A stretch of DNA of 41,790 nt from a virus, in the IMG/VR virus record IMGVR_UViG_3300042445_001054, positions 1 to 41,790 of that record. One strand, written 5' to 3'. A program made the position numbers and the translations under genes. The notes under the pieces were generated by a model. That model worked only from the letters and a program-made list of their open reading frames with translations, was not told where the DNA came from and made no database searches. The stretch's first letter is position 1; every line of letters begins with the position of its first letter. Below are positions 24,981-34,449 of the stretch, one piece after another.

Positions 24981-26564
24981 ATGAGTTATTTTAATCATGC
25001 CTTTGTTAAGACCTTTGTAGGTGTTAACGCACTAAATCCTCAAAATGCAGGATTTACACAAAAAAACCGAGGAGTACTTGGAACAGAAGGAAACATTTTG
25101 GAAACTGGACAGTTTGCATTTGTTAATCCTAAAAACTGGAAAATCCAAGATACTAACTTTCAAGGTGACTGTTGCCCATTAATTTTGGCTGCTGGATCTT
25201 TGTATTCAAAAGATAAAATTGGACCTTTCCACGGAGGATATAAAGAGTCTAACAAGTCTAAAGAAATTAATCCTAAGTATGTAAACAAGTTTTACTTTGC
25301 TCCTGCTTGTGCTCCATCTAACAATGTACTTCACATTGGTAAAACTCCATTTACTGATGACCAAGTTATTTCTGTTAATATTACCACTCCTGACAGTAGC
25401 TTAGTTGATGGTGTATACAATGAAATTACTTTTAATGGTGGTAACGGATACGGATTTATTGGTAAAGTTACTGTAGAAAACGGTATTGCAATATTAGTAG
25501 AGATTGTTAACGGTGGTACAGGTTATAACAATGGTAACAACTTATGTATTGAAGCTGACCAAATTCCTTACCAAAATGGTGGTTACTCTACAAGTGTTTG
25601 TATCAATGTAGATACTGCAGGAACTAAAGCATCTTGTGAAAAAGAATTTTTATGTGGTGAAACTTATAACTTACGTTTAGATATTAAAGGTTCTCCAGCA
25701 TTAAGATTTTTAAATCACAATGCATACTTAACTGTATCTGCTTACACAGGATGTTGTCCAGCTGGATCAATTTCTCCAGTAGCAGTTGATTCAACTGAAG
25801 TATTTATCAAATGGGCACAACAAATTGTTGACTCTCCATTGATTGCTCCTTTTGTTTACCCAGTTGTTGCAGATGAGAACAATGATTTATGGTACAAACC
25901 AGGAACTGATACTTCTGGATTAAATGCTCCTTCTGGATATAATATTGGTGGTACTTGGGATAAATATGTATCACAAGGACATAATGCTGGTGACATGGGT
26001 GGATTAATTTTATTTGGTGCTTATGTAGATACTAAATTTGGTGATTGTACATTCCAAGTTTCTGACTTCTATGAAAAAGAACCAGTAAGATTATATGCTT
26101 CTGAGGTTGACTTAAATGGTGATCCATGTGCATTTGAAGGTTTATGTGTTGTTACTGAGTGTCAAGGAAGACAAGCAAATGGTTTAGGTGAAACAGTTCT
26201 TAGAGATGTAATTCTTTCAGAAAGATATAACCAAAACTTCTTCCACTCTGATTTCCGTATCCGTGAGATTACTCAAGGAAACCAAATCTTGAGCGCAATC
26301 AACAGAGAAGCATCTTACAACAGATTCTTTATCCAACACAATGTTCCACGTTTCAATAATCCTACAAGTACTTTTGATAATGATCAATACTTATTGGAAA
26401 TTATTGTTGATGATTTCATTACACCAAGTAATGGTTATGGACAAACCTTCACCAACTTTGTTGAAACTTGGTTAGGTAACTGTGGTAACCAATGTTCAAA
26501 TATTGAAATTTTTGACTGTGGTAACTATTGTGAACCATTAGTAGATGTTCCATCTGGAATCTAA
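24981..26564 (+). CDS. Abundant virion structural protein candidate
   Basis: The 527-residue protein is rich in Asn, Gly, aromatics and Cys. Residues 140-192 form a domain with LVDGVYNEITFNGGNGYG, VTVENG and VEIVNGGTGYNNG; a second copy occurs in the gene at 34450. Codon choice (TTC, AAC, CGT) is like that of the major capsid gene, implying strong expression. It has its own putative promoter upstream and a strong terminator downstream, making a single-gene unit. It may be a second major virion protein such as a head decoration or tail protein; which one cannot be told. Confidence 0.65.
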   Translation: MSYFNHAFVKTFVGVNALNPQNAGFTQKNRGVLGTEGNILETGQFAFVNPKNWKIQDTNFQGDCCPLILAAGSLYSKDKIGPFHGGYKESNKSKEINPKYVNKFYFAPACAPSNNVLHIGKTPFTDDQVISVNITTPDSSLVDGVYNEITFNGGNGYGFIGKVTVENGIAILVEIVNGGTGYNNGNNLCIEADQIPYQNGGYSTSVCINVDTAGTKASCEKEFLCGETYNLRLDIKGSPALRFLNHNAYLTVSAYTGCCPAGSISPVAVDSTEVFIKWAQQIVDSPLIAPFVYPVVADENNDLWYKPGTDTSGLNAPSGYNIGGTWDKYVSQGHNAGDMGGLILFGAYVDTKFGDCTFQVSDFYEKEPVRLYASEVDLNGDPCAFEGLCVVTECQGRQANGLGETVLRDVILSERYNQNFFHSDFRIREITQGNQILSAINREASYNRFFIQHNVPRFNNPTSTFDNDQYLLEIIVDDFITPSNGYGQTFTNFVETWLGNCGNQCSNIEIFDCGNYCEPLVDVPSGI

Positions 26565-26584
26565 TTAAAAACAAAAACTAAACT

Positions 26585-26627
26585 AAAGGAGAGTGAGAGT
26601 TTCAAACTCTTCTCTCCTTTTTTATTT
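26585..26627 (+). terminator. Rho-independent terminator
   Basis: AAAGGAGAG (26585-26593) pairs with CTCTCCTTT (26612-26620). An inner AGAGTTT/AAACTCT extends the stem almost to the loop, and a T run follows. It closes the unit at 24981-26564. Confidence 0.9.
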
Positions 26628-26636
26628 TAAGGAATT

Positions 26637-27206
26637 ATGGCAAATCATATATTAAGTTTAGATATACCTACGGTAACAAATACCTGTGTAATGAAGATCT
26701 TTGATACTAGTGTGTATCAAACTGAATCTCCTAATATTCCTATTGTATGTCCTACACTGACTATTACTGTACCAGGTTTTAGTACGTCAGTAGAGATTAT
26801 TGGACAAAAGATGTTAGATTTTGTTGAAGGAGGGCATATTAATTTAACAGCATGTGATCTTGGATTACAGACTCAAAACTGTGGAACAGACTTTGCTAAT
26901 ATACCAGATGGTATTTATGCAATTAAGTATAGTGTTTCACCAAACAACTTAGTTTTTGCTGAGTATAATTATTTAAGAATTTCTCAAGCATTAAATAAAT
27001 ATTACAAAGTATTATGTAATATTGATCTGGCAGCATGTGATCCTCCAGCAAAGATTAAGGAGAAATTAGAGAAGCTAAGATTGATAAAAATGTATTTAGA
27101 ATCTGCTAAGTCAAAAGTAGAATTTTGTCATGAAGCTCAAAAAGGAATGAGTTTATATAACTACGCATTAAAACTTTTGAATAAATTTGAATGTAATAAT
27201 TGTTAA
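26637..27206 (+). CDS. Hypothetical Cys-containing structural protein (189 aa)
   Basis: The N-terminal 110 residues look like a beta sandwich (SLDIPTVTNTCVMKIFDTS, LTITVPGFSTSVEI, DGIYAIKYSVSP). After that come helices (IKEKLEKLRLIKMYLESAKS) and a Cys-rich end (KFECNNC). It is the first gene of the long adhesin operon after a terminator. Genes with this beta-then-helix layout occur next to large fibre genes in Bacteroidota phages, but the function is not known to me. Confidence 0.6.
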   Translation: MANHILSLDIPTVTNTCVMKIFDTSVYQTESPNIPIVCPTLTITVPGFSTSVEIIGQKMLDFVEGGHINLTACDLGLQTQNCGTDFANIPDGIYAIKYSVSPNNLVFAEYNYLRISQALNKYYKVLCNIDLAACDPPAKIKEKLEKLRLIKMYLESAKSKVEFCHEAQKGMSLYNYALKLLNKFECNNC

Positions 27207-27226
27207 ACTTTTAAAAAACCAACAAA

Positions 27227-27415
27227 ATGAATTGTAATAATTGTAATGCAAGAATGTCTTGCGGATGTCAAAAGAGAAGAGCTAGTGATGGAACATCTTG
27301 TTGCTCAAGTTGTTTAGCCTTTTATGAAAAAAAATTACAGGCGGAAAAACAAATAAAATCTGTTAATGCACCAAATAAAACATGGGGTCCTGATAGTCAT
27401 ACAGCTAATAAATAA
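27227..27415 (+). CDS. Small Cys-rich protein, likely metal-binding (62 aa)
   Basis: The N-terminal 40 residues contain CNNC, CGC and CCSSC, enough for one or two zinc sites. The rest is a Lys/Gln helix and a polar tail. The start is preceded by the AAAACCAACA leader shared with two capsid-region genes, suggesting efficient translation. The first residues (NCNNCNARMSCGC) resemble the Cys-rich N-termini of the adhesin genes at 33888 and 34450. Confidence 0.6.
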   Translation: MNCNNCNARMSCGCQKRRASDGTSCCSSCLAFYEKKLQAEKQIKSVNAPNKTWGPDSHTANK

Positions 27416-27424
27416 ATATTAAAA

Positions 27425-29035
27425 ATGGAAAATACACCTACTGCATATTATATAAATGATGATGAAAACCCAATTCCAGTAACAGGTAGTCAGTGGTATA
27501 TATTGTATCCTTGTTATAACTTAGATGAGCAATCTAATAACTCTGTAGTTTTTACACAAGTAACAGAATTTGCGCAATATGTGAATGGTTCAGCTGAGGT
27601 GTATGTTGATGATAGAGGATCTACTTACTTAGGTTGTTTTATCGTAAAATTATTTTTAAGTATACCTCCATCATATGCTTTGGTATATAATAATATTTAT
27701 ATAACATCACAAAACTGTGCATATTGTGAATCTGCATGTATAGCTGTAGGTGGTGGAAATGGTTATGTAAAATACATTAACTATGATGATGTAGAAATTA
27801 CCACATCTTTACCAGCTAAAATATGTACTAAGTCAAAACCTTTTGTTTCAGTTTCAACACCTGTAATAACTGAAATTAGTTCATACTGTTCATCAGAAGA
27901 GGGTTGTGATATCTCATGTTATGTATTGACAAACTGTGCAACAGGTCAAATTATTAATTCAAATAACCAAAGTTTATTTACAGCATACGCTAATCAAAGT
28001 ACTATATCATTAAATGAATTAGATGGTTGTTGGACAGTAGATATTGGTAGTGAATGTGAATGTTTTGAAGATGTAAGTATAAATCTTATATATAGCAGTT
28101 GTGAAACATGTTTACCTGTTGTAGCTTATGTACTTACAAATTGTGAAAATGAATTATTAAAAAAATATTCTCAAGAAGACTTAGCAATATATGTTGGTAA
28201 AATAGTTTCTCTTGATTGTGGAGATTGTTGGTATGTTGATCAAATAGATTTTAAACCACCACAAACACAAACATTTGTAGTTGAAAATGCATATGATTCA
28301 TGTGATCAATGTTCAAGAGCATACTGGGTATTATATGATTGTGCTGGTGATTTAGAACCAATTACTACATTTACAGACATGACACAATATGTAAATAGTA
28401 TTGTAAAACTTGCTGGATTCTCAGGTTGTTGGTCAATTCAAAGTTCTCCTACTCCTGATTATGAAAATGCTGTAGGAGTATCTGTAAGTAAAGAATTTGA
28501 AGATTGTCCAACATGTTTAGCTGTTGCGGGTTGTACTTGTACAAAAGTTACAAATACAGCTTCTGAAACATTAACCTATACGTACAAAGATTGTTCAGGA
28601 ATGCAAGAATCTTTTACACTAGCTTCGGGAGCAACAAGTGTTAAATTTTGTGTTAACCAATGGATCTTAAAACATCCTGACACAGATGTATTAAATACAT
28701 ATGGTGACTGTATAGAAGATCCTAACAACAGCTCTGATAAAATATGTCCTATAGACATAACTGGTAGAATGATGAAACCAGGTTATAGTACACCTAACTG
28801 TGATACTGAAAAATTTGAAAGAATCACATGTGCAACAGCAGAAGTGTTATACAAACAAGTTTTACAACAAAGGTATGGTATAAGTAACTGTTGTCCTGAA
28901 GATGATGAAAATTTAATACTTAAAAAAGAAGTAATTGATTTTCAATCATTGCATGATTCAAATTTCAATTGTACTGAGCCTTTGTCTTGTTGTACACCTT
29001 CACAATGTAATTGTGGAAATTGTATAAGTCAATAA
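27425..29035 (+). CDS. Cys-rich repeat adhesin/structural protein (CW repeats)
   Basis: By my count, 40 of 536 residues are Cys. Three clear repeats of about 65 residues lie at 165-229, 234-296 and 299-364. Each begins Y-V/x-L-x-N/D-C, has an internal aromatic helix (YVGKIV, YVNSIV), then GCW or DCW, and ends Y-x-x-C-x-x-C. A diverged copy may occupy residues 24-101. From 369 a different Cys-rich domain starts (GCTCTKVTNTAS, TYKDCSG). Paired Cys suggest disulfides or metal sites in an extracellular fibre. It belongs to the adhesin operon. Confidence 0.65.
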   Translation: MENTPTAYYINDDENPIPVTGSQWYILYPCYNLDEQSNNSVVFTQVTEFAQYVNGSAEVYVDDRGSTYLGCFIVKLFLSIPPSYALVYNNIYITSQNCAYCESACIAVGGGNGYVKYINYDDVEITTSLPAKICTKSKPFVSVSTPVITEISSYCSSEEGCDISCYVLTNCATGQIINSNNQSLFTAYANQSTISLNELDGCWTVDIGSECECFEDVSINLIYSSCETCLPVVAYVLTNCENELLKKYSQEDLAIYVGKIVSLDCGDCWYVDQIDFKPPQTQTFVVENAYDSCDQCSRAYWVLYDCAGDLEPITTFTDMTQYVNSIVKLAGFSGCWSIQSSPTPDYENAVGVSVSKEFEDCPTCLAVAGCTCTKVTNTASETLTYTYKDCSGMQESFTLASGATSVKFCVNQWILKHPDTDVLNTYGDCIEDPNNSSDKICPIDITGRMMKPGYSTPNCDTEKFERITCATAEVLYKQVLQQRYGISNCCPEDDENLILKKEVIDFQSLHDSNFNCTEPLSCCTPSQCNCGNCISQ

Positions 29036-29066
29036 TATTTTGTATATTAAACTAAGAAGTAAAGAT

Positions 29067-30953
29067 ATGAAACCAATTAATCTAGACAATAGTCCTTGCA
29101 ACCCAGTATCAAGTAACTGTGTTATTTGGCAAGGCCCAAATATCCCTTGTATAAAACTATGTACAGGTGATACTGTTACAGATGTAGTATATGAATTAGC
29201 AAAACAATTGTGTACAATTCTAGATCAAGTTAATATTTCTACTGTTGACTTATCCTGTTTAAAACTTACAACAGGAAAACCAACTAATATTAAAGCTTTA
29301 CTTCAAATATTAATTGATAAAATTTGTGCATTAAATAATGTACCTGCTGCATCTTCTTTACCTACTCGTGGAGTTAGTGATACTATTGTTCCAGTTGCTG
29401 CTTGTTTACAAACAAACAATCAAACAACAATGAAATTGACTGATTATGTTCAGTTAATTGGTAATAAAATTTGTAGCATTTTAAATGATATAACTAACAT
29501 AAATAGTTCTATTACAAATTTAACAACTAGAGTAATTGCACTAGAGGCTACTCCTGCTACTCCTCCTTATGTACTACCTAGTATTACACCAGATTGTACA
29601 TTAGCTAATGGTACAGTAGAAGCCGGAGTATCATACAAGTTAGATGTCATTCTTACTGCATTAGTAAATGATGATAACTATGGATACTGTGCATTAATTT
29701 CTAATACTGGAGAACCAGAAGCTGTTTATCAAGCATATACTTCACAAACAGTTGATGGCAATGATGGTGCATTATCTAATTGTTATCAAACATTAAATCA
29801 ATTATATGATACTACATGGATCAATACTCCACAGAATTTAAGTGAAAGTTTTATTGATTTATGGTTAGTAGTTAAAGATATCAGAGATGCATATAAAAGA
29901 TATAATGTAGTTTCTGGTAGTTCTAATGTTACTGTTACACCAACAACAACTCCTGGAACATGTGGTCCTGAAGTTTCATATGCAATAAGTGTTGCGGCAA
30001 GTTCAGATCCTGAAATAATTGTAGCAGATACTTCTGCAATTGACATGACTGTTGTTAAGTTAATACCTACTAATCAGTGGCAAATAAAAGCTAGTATTAA
30101 AGATACAGGTTGGCATGATCTTTTAGGTTTTTCTCAATATAGCTCCTCTCCTCAAGTAGCTAGACCTCAAGCAAGAAGAATAGGAAATATGATACATTTC
30201 AGAGGTGTTATTCAAATACCAATGGGTAGTGATGGAGGTGGCGCATCTGGAACAGTTAGAGGAATTAATGAACCTGATGCGTTCGGAGCTGTGGTAGGAT
30301 GTCAAGTTTATGATTCAGCCTTAGTAGCAGACCCAAATGCTTGTGCTATATATGAAAGTAGTGGTGGTAGTGTAACTCAAATACCGGCTGGTGGTTCAAA
30401 AGCTGCTGCAATGCAAATACGTTTTGCAAGAGGTGGGAATGTATTACCTTCAGCAATTTTAAGTGGTGGTGAAACAATTGACAATACTATTGTACAAAGT
30501 AATACTATTATACTATATCGTGGAGTTAAGTTAGCTGGAGGTAGTAGTGGAGTATTTTTATCAGCTGTAGGTGCTTCTTTTGTATCACCTTTAGCTGGTG
30601 GTGGTTGTATAATGGGTTTTAGTCCACTTAGAGGTAGTGAAAATTTTTCAGGTAGTTTTTTAAATTGGTCTTCTAAAGTAAGGATGATAGTTAGTAGAAT
30701 TAAAACTGGTCAGGTTGTTCCGTTGTATGACAGTCAACTTGCAGGTACAACTAATGACGATACATCAAATGCTCCAGCAGGTAATACGGCTTATACTCCA
30801 AATTTAGTCGGTAATGCTTCAAGTATAGTTTGGACATTTGATTGTGATGCAGGAAATGCTTCAGAACTTGGTGGTTTTAGATATAGATTGGATGGTCAGA
30901 TGGCATTTTTAGCACCTTGTAATACAGGTACTTCAACATTAGTTTCTTGTTAA
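29067..30953 (+). CDS. Structural/adhesin protein, docking module plus unique C-terminal domain
   Basis: I start at the ATG at 29067 (628 residues) because the paralogue downstream starts at the same residues (MKPINLDNS) behind the same AAAGAT leader; an in-frame ATG 27 bases earlier lies in the putative promoter. Residues 1-290 match the gene at 30982, including CVIWQGPNIPCIKLCTGDT, VPVAACLQTNNQTTMKLTDY, and DDNYGYCALI. Residues 300-628 are unique and Gly/Ser-rich (GNMIHFRGVIQIPMGSDGGG), probably a beta-structured receptor-binding or decoration domain. N-terminal identity suggests a common virion docking site. Confidence 0.7.
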   Translation: MKPINLDNSPCNPVSSNCVIWQGPNIPCIKLCTGDTVTDVVYELAKQLCTILDQVNISTVDLSCLKLTTGKPTNIKALLQILIDKICALNNVPAASSLPTRGVSDTIVPVAACLQTNNQTTMKLTDYVQLIGNKICSILNDITNINSSITNLTTRVIALEATPATPPYVLPSITPDCTLANGTVEAGVSYKLDVILTALVNDDNYGYCALISNTGEPEAVYQAYTSQTVDGNDGALSNCYQTLNQLYDTTWINTPQNLSESFIDLWLVVKDIRDAYKRYNVVSGSSNVTVTPTTTPGTCGPEVSYAISVAASSDPEIIVADTSAIDMTVVKLIPTNQWQIKASIKDTGWHDLLGFSQYSSSPQVARPQARRIGNMIHFRGVIQIPMGSDGGGASGTVRGINEPDAFGAVVGCQVYDSALVADPNACAIYESSGGSVTQIPAGGSKAAAMQIRFARGGNVLPSAILSGGETIDNTIVQSNTIILYRGVKLAGGSSGVFLSAVGASFVSPLAGGGCIMGFSPLRGSENFSGSFLNWSSKVRMIVSRIKTGQVVPLYDSQLAGTTNDDTSNAPAGNTAYTPNLVGNASSIVWTFDCDAGNASELGGFRYRLDGQMAFLAPCNTGTSTLVSC

Positions 30954-30981
30954 TAAGAGTACAATATAAATAATTAAAGAT

Positions 30982-32178
30982 ATGAAACCGATTAATTTAG
31001 ATAACAGCTCTTGTAATCCAATTTCAAGTAATTGTGTCATTTGGCAGGGTCCTGATATTCCATGTATTAAATTATGCACAGGAGACAGTGTAACTGATGT
31101 TGTATATGCATTAGCTACAGAATTATGTACAATTGTTGATCAGGTTAATATTTCAACATTGGATTTATCTTGTTTAGATATTATAACAGGTACGCCAACT
31201 AACACTAATCAATTACTTCAAATTTTAATTGATAAGATATGTGAGTTAAATAATGTTAGTACTACACCAACACGTGGAGGAAGTTCATGTCCTACAGATT
31301 GTATAGTTCCAGTTGCTGGTTGTTTGCAAATAGATGGTCAAACAACAATGAAGTTATTAGACTATGTGCAATTGATTGGTAATAAGATTTGTTTACTTTT
31401 AGATAGTATATCAACAATAAATAGTTCACTTACAGATTTAATAAACAGAGTAATAGAATTAGAATCTGTACCACCTACACCTCCTTTTGTACTTCCATCT
31501 GTTGTACCAGATTGTACACTGGCTGATGGTAGTGTTATGGAAGGAGTATCCTACCCATTAAATATCATTCTTACCGCACTTATTAATGATGACAATCATG
31601 GATATTGTGCCTTATTAGGAGCAACAGGTCAACCATCAGAAATTGAAACAGCATATAGCACAGTACCAATAAATGGTTCAGCTATATCTTATACAAATTG
31701 TACTTTAACATTAGAGCAATATTTTGCTTCTTCTTGGTTTGCTTCACCAAATAATTTAAGTCAAAGTTTTACAAACCTTTGGTTGGTTGTACAAGATTTA
31801 AGAGACTCTTATAAAAGATATAATGTAGTTGCAGGTAACTCAAATGTAACTGTAACTACAACTACTACACCTGGTATATGTCCAGATTTAATTACTTATT
31901 CGGTAAAAGCAAAAAGTGCTTCTGTTGTTGCTGGTGCAAATGTTGCTAGTGTTACCTCAGTTGTTACAGGTGATAATACAGAGTATACAATCAATGTGGT
32001 TGATCCTTTACAAGGTAAATCAGGTAGAGGTATTGCTGTGTTTTCAATGGCAACTGAACCGAATCAAGCAAATTTTGATGCTGACTATGCAGGTAAAGAA
32101 GGATTTACTGTTAACTTTATACCTGGAAACAATCAAATATTACCTGGTGATATTTGGATTGAACCATGTACACCATAA
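30982..32178 (+). CDS. Structural/adhesin protein, paralogue with short C-terminal domain
   Basis: Of 398 residues, about 290 align with the preceding gene (for example CVIWQGPDIPCIKLCTGDS and YKRYNVVAGNSNVTV). The C-terminus differs: SGRGIAVFSMATEPNQANFD followed by a GF...PGDIWIEP ending, a module seen in several Bacteroidota phage structural proteins. The two genes are tandem duplicates that have exchanged C-terminal domains. The start is 28 bases after the previous stop, with the same AAAGAT leader. Confidence 0.7.
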   Translation: MKPINLDNSSCNPISSNCVIWQGPDIPCIKLCTGDSVTDVVYALATELCTIVDQVNISTLDLSCLDIITGTPTNTNQLLQILIDKICELNNVSTTPTRGGSSCPTDCIVPVAGCLQIDGQTTMKLLDYVQLIGNKICLLLDSISTINSSLTDLINRVIELESVPPTPPFVLPSVVPDCTLADGSVMEGVSYPLNIILTALINDDNHGYCALLGATGQPSEIETAYSTVPINGSAISYTNCTLTLEQYFASSWFASPNNLSQSFTNLWLVVQDLRDSYKRYNVVAGNSNVTVTTTTTPGICPDLITYSVKAKSASVVAGANVASVTSVVTGDNTEYTINVVDPLQGKSGRGIAVFSMATEPNQANFDADYAGKEGFTVNFIPGNNQILPGDIWIEPCTP

Positions 32179-32190
32179 ATAAAATAAAGA

Positions 32191-33855
32191 ATGGGAACGT
32201 ATAAAGTATTTAATGGTACTGATTGGGTAAACATATGTGATTGTCAAGTTCATATAAGAAATGCAAGTAATAACTGGCAATTACTAGACCCTGCAAATTG
32301 TGTAACAAAATATTGGACAGGTACAGAATGGTGTGAAGTTACATGTGGTCCTTGTGAATGTTTACCCAACTATGTATTAGATCCTGTAACGCAGTTATGT
32401 GAAAGGCAAACATCATTACCAGCAACCCCAAGTGGAGGTGTATTTTATCCAATTATTGAAGGTGACCATTTTGGCTCATATGGAGATCTTGGTGGTTCAT
32501 TATATCCAAATATAACAAATGCAGTATTTCCTCTTAATGGTTTTGGTTTTCCAACTTATGTAGTAAAAGATAATGCTGGTTTAGGTACTACATTTACAAG
32601 AACTGTTTCTAATCCGACTAATCCAGTATTTAATTCACAAGGTATAGCCGGTTTAGGTAGATTAAATGATTCATCAATATGGGGGCAAGGTTATAATACT
32701 AACACATGGTTTACTGTTAGATTTTGTGTTACTATTCCTGAAACTAAAACTTATATTTTTGGATTAGCTGGGGATAATCAAGTAAGGGCAAGTATAACAT
32801 CAACAACATTTCAGGGAGGTGTAACAAGTTTGAATATTGTAAATCTTTGGGGCTCTAATGATCCTTCTGGTTTACCTATTAACAGTAATAACGGTAGAAC
32901 TTTCAATTATTGGCACATGTTCCCAATTGACTTACCAGCAGGTGATCATGTATTTGAGTTAGCAGGTTATAATTTTGATTCTGAACGTAGTTTTGGTGCT
33001 GAAGTTTATGATATATCTGTAGCTGAATTAAGTGCTATGATGGCTCAAGCATCAGGTTCACTACCCCCAATAGGCCCTGGCACTATTTATCCGTATATAG
33101 TAAATAGTACAAAATATCTTATACAAGATCCCCCCTTACTGTTACCTGGTCCAGGACAGACAGGTATAACATATACTTGTCCTGATGGTTATACATTTAC
33201 AGATTGTAATGGTGCTCCTCAATGTGTTGCTGATCCTATAATCTATCCTTGTGGTGGTACACCACCTGCTTGTGAATGTTTAGGTGGTGATATAATTATA
33301 GGAACGCAAACTTGGACTTGTGAAAACTTAGATGTTACAACATATAGAGATAACACACCAATTCCTCAGGTAACTGATCCAACTGCTTGGGCTAATTTAA
33401 CAACAGGAGCTTGGTGTTATTATGTTAATAGTACAGTAAATGGAATTACTTATGGTAAATTATACAACTGGTATGCAGTTAATGATTCACGTGGATTAGC
33501 TCCTGCTGGATATCATATACCTAGTTACAATGAATGGACTACACTATTTGCTTATTTAGGTGGTGGAGGTGTTGCGGGAGGTAAAATGAAACAGGTGGGT
33601 ACAAGTCTTTGGAATGCCCCTAATACTGATGCTACAAATGAATCATGTTTTACGGCATTGCCTGGTGGACTAAGAGCTTCTGATGGAACTTTTGATAATT
33701 ATAAAGCTTACGGTTTTTTCTGGAGTTCTTCAGATAATCCAGGATCTGTAGCACCTACTGCTTATGCTGTGCAATTATCAAATACCAGTGCTGTTTCAAA
33801 TTTAGCTGCTGCTTTTCAAACAAGAGGCTATTCAGTCAGACTTATTAAAGATTAA
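32191..33855 (+). CDS. Multidomain adhesin with PA14-like and FISUMP domains
   Basis: The 554 residues divide into an N-terminal Trp/Cys-rich part (1-70, FNGTDWVNICDC, WTGTEWCEVTCGPCEC) and a beta-sandwich segment at 174-278 (TYIFGLAGDNQVRASI, WHMFPIDLPAGDHVFELAGY) that looks like a PA14-type carbohydrate-binding domain. A Cys-rich linker follows, then a FISUMP domain at 363-554 ending YSVRLIKD. FISUMP hallmarks are GTQTWTCENLDV, TTGAWCYY, YNWYAVNDSRGLAP, and FFWSS. The C-type-lectin-like fold and the PA14-like part suggest glycan recognition on the host surface. Confidence 0.7.
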   Translation: MGTYKVFNGTDWVNICDCQVHIRNASNNWQLLDPANCVTKYWTGTEWCEVTCGPCECLPNYVLDPVTQLCERQTSLPATPSGGVFYPIIEGDHFGSYGDLGGSLYPNITNAVFPLNGFGFPTYVVKDNAGLGTTFTRTVSNPTNPVFNSQGIAGLGRLNDSSIWGQGYNTNTWFTVRFCVTIPETKTYIFGLAGDNQVRASITSTTFQGGVTSLNIVNLWGSNDPSGLPINSNNGRTFNYWHMFPIDLPAGDHVFELAGYNFDSERSFGAEVYDISVAELSAMMAQASGSLPPIGPGTIYPYIVNSTKYLIQDPPLLLPGPGQTGITYTCPDGYTFTDCNGAPQCVADPIIYPCGGTPPACECLGGDIIIGTQTWTCENLDVTTYRDNTPIPQVTDPTAWANLTTGAWCYYVNSTVNGITYGKLYNWYAVNDSRGLAPAGYHIPSYNEWTTLFAYLGGGGVAGGKMKQVGTSLWNAPNTDATNESCFTALPGGLRASDGTFDNYKAYGFFWSSSDNPGSVAPTAYAVQLSNTSAVSNLAAAFQTRGYSVRLIKD

Positions 33856-33887
33856 ATAAAATTGTATAATATAAATAATTAAACATA

Positions 33888-34439
33888 ATGGAAAATAAAT
33901 GTAAAGATTGTGGATGCCAAGATTGCGGATGCAAAGATACTTTCCTACCTGTAGCACCATGCTCAGATCCTGCTATATGCCCAGCACCTCAAAAGTGTGA
34001 GGAAGCATTTAGTACTTCATGTCTTATATATACAGGAGATTCTGTAGGTTGTGATGATAATCCAATTATAAATAATAACACTCCGCTTGATACAGTTCTT
34101 GCAGATATTGTAAGTGCTGTTTGTGATATTAAAGGTCAAGCATCATTTGATGTAACAATTAATGATACACTTACTGGTTTATATGGTGTTGTTTCATCAA
34201 CATATGGTCCTATAACATATAAATGGTCCATAGAACAAGGACCTTTTATTGGTCATACTATAAATGGATCAAGCACACTTCCAAGTATTATACTTGAACC
34301 AATTTTAGAAAATGGTTTAAGAGTAGGAACTTTATCTGGTATTACAGGTATAGTGTATGCAACACATCTTAAATTAGAAGTAACAAATGGAAGTGGGTAC
34401 ACTGTTACTAAATTTTATACATTTGCAAAAACAATATAA
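33888..34439 (+). CDS. Cys-rich docking protein without adhesin domain (183 aa)
   Basis: The N-terminus is a Cys cluster (CKDCGCQDCGCKD), followed by SCLIYTGDSVGCDDN and a helix with VLADIVSAVC, the same scheme as the docking modules at 29067, 30982 and 34450. Residues 95-183 resemble the Ig/SprB-like domain of the next gene (YKWSIEQGPFIGHTINGSS against YNWSIAQAPFAGHSIFGSN). It looks like a short version of the next gene's N-terminal half, so it may occupy the same virion site or act as an adaptor. Confidence 0.65.
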   Translation: MENKCKDCGCQDCGCKDTFLPVAPCSDPAICPAPQKCEEAFSTSCLIYTGDSVGCDDNPIINNNTPLDTVLADIVSAVCDIKGQASFDVTINDTLTGLYGVVSSTYGPITYKWSIEQGPFIGHTINGSSTLPSIILEPILENGLRVGTLSGITGIVYATHLKLEVTNGSGYTVTKFYTFAKTI

Positions 34440-34449
34440 TAATAAAACT

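Noticed and set aside
29040-29066. Upstream start for the docking protein
   Set aside because: The paralogue at 30982 starts at the equivalent of 29067 with the same AAAGAT leader, and the upstream ATG lies in a promoter-like AT string.
31916-32182. Second + strand frame of 88 codons in a different phase
   Set aside because: It lies inside the paralogous docking gene and its product is Leu/Gln-rich nonsense without similarity; the long frame has clear homology to its neighbour.
34387-34449. Upstream in-frame start for the FISUMP adhesin
   Set aside because: It would overlap the preceding gene by 53 bases. The ATG at 34450 gives an N-terminus (MSKCSTCKP) parallel to the Cys-rich N-terminus of the gene at 33888.
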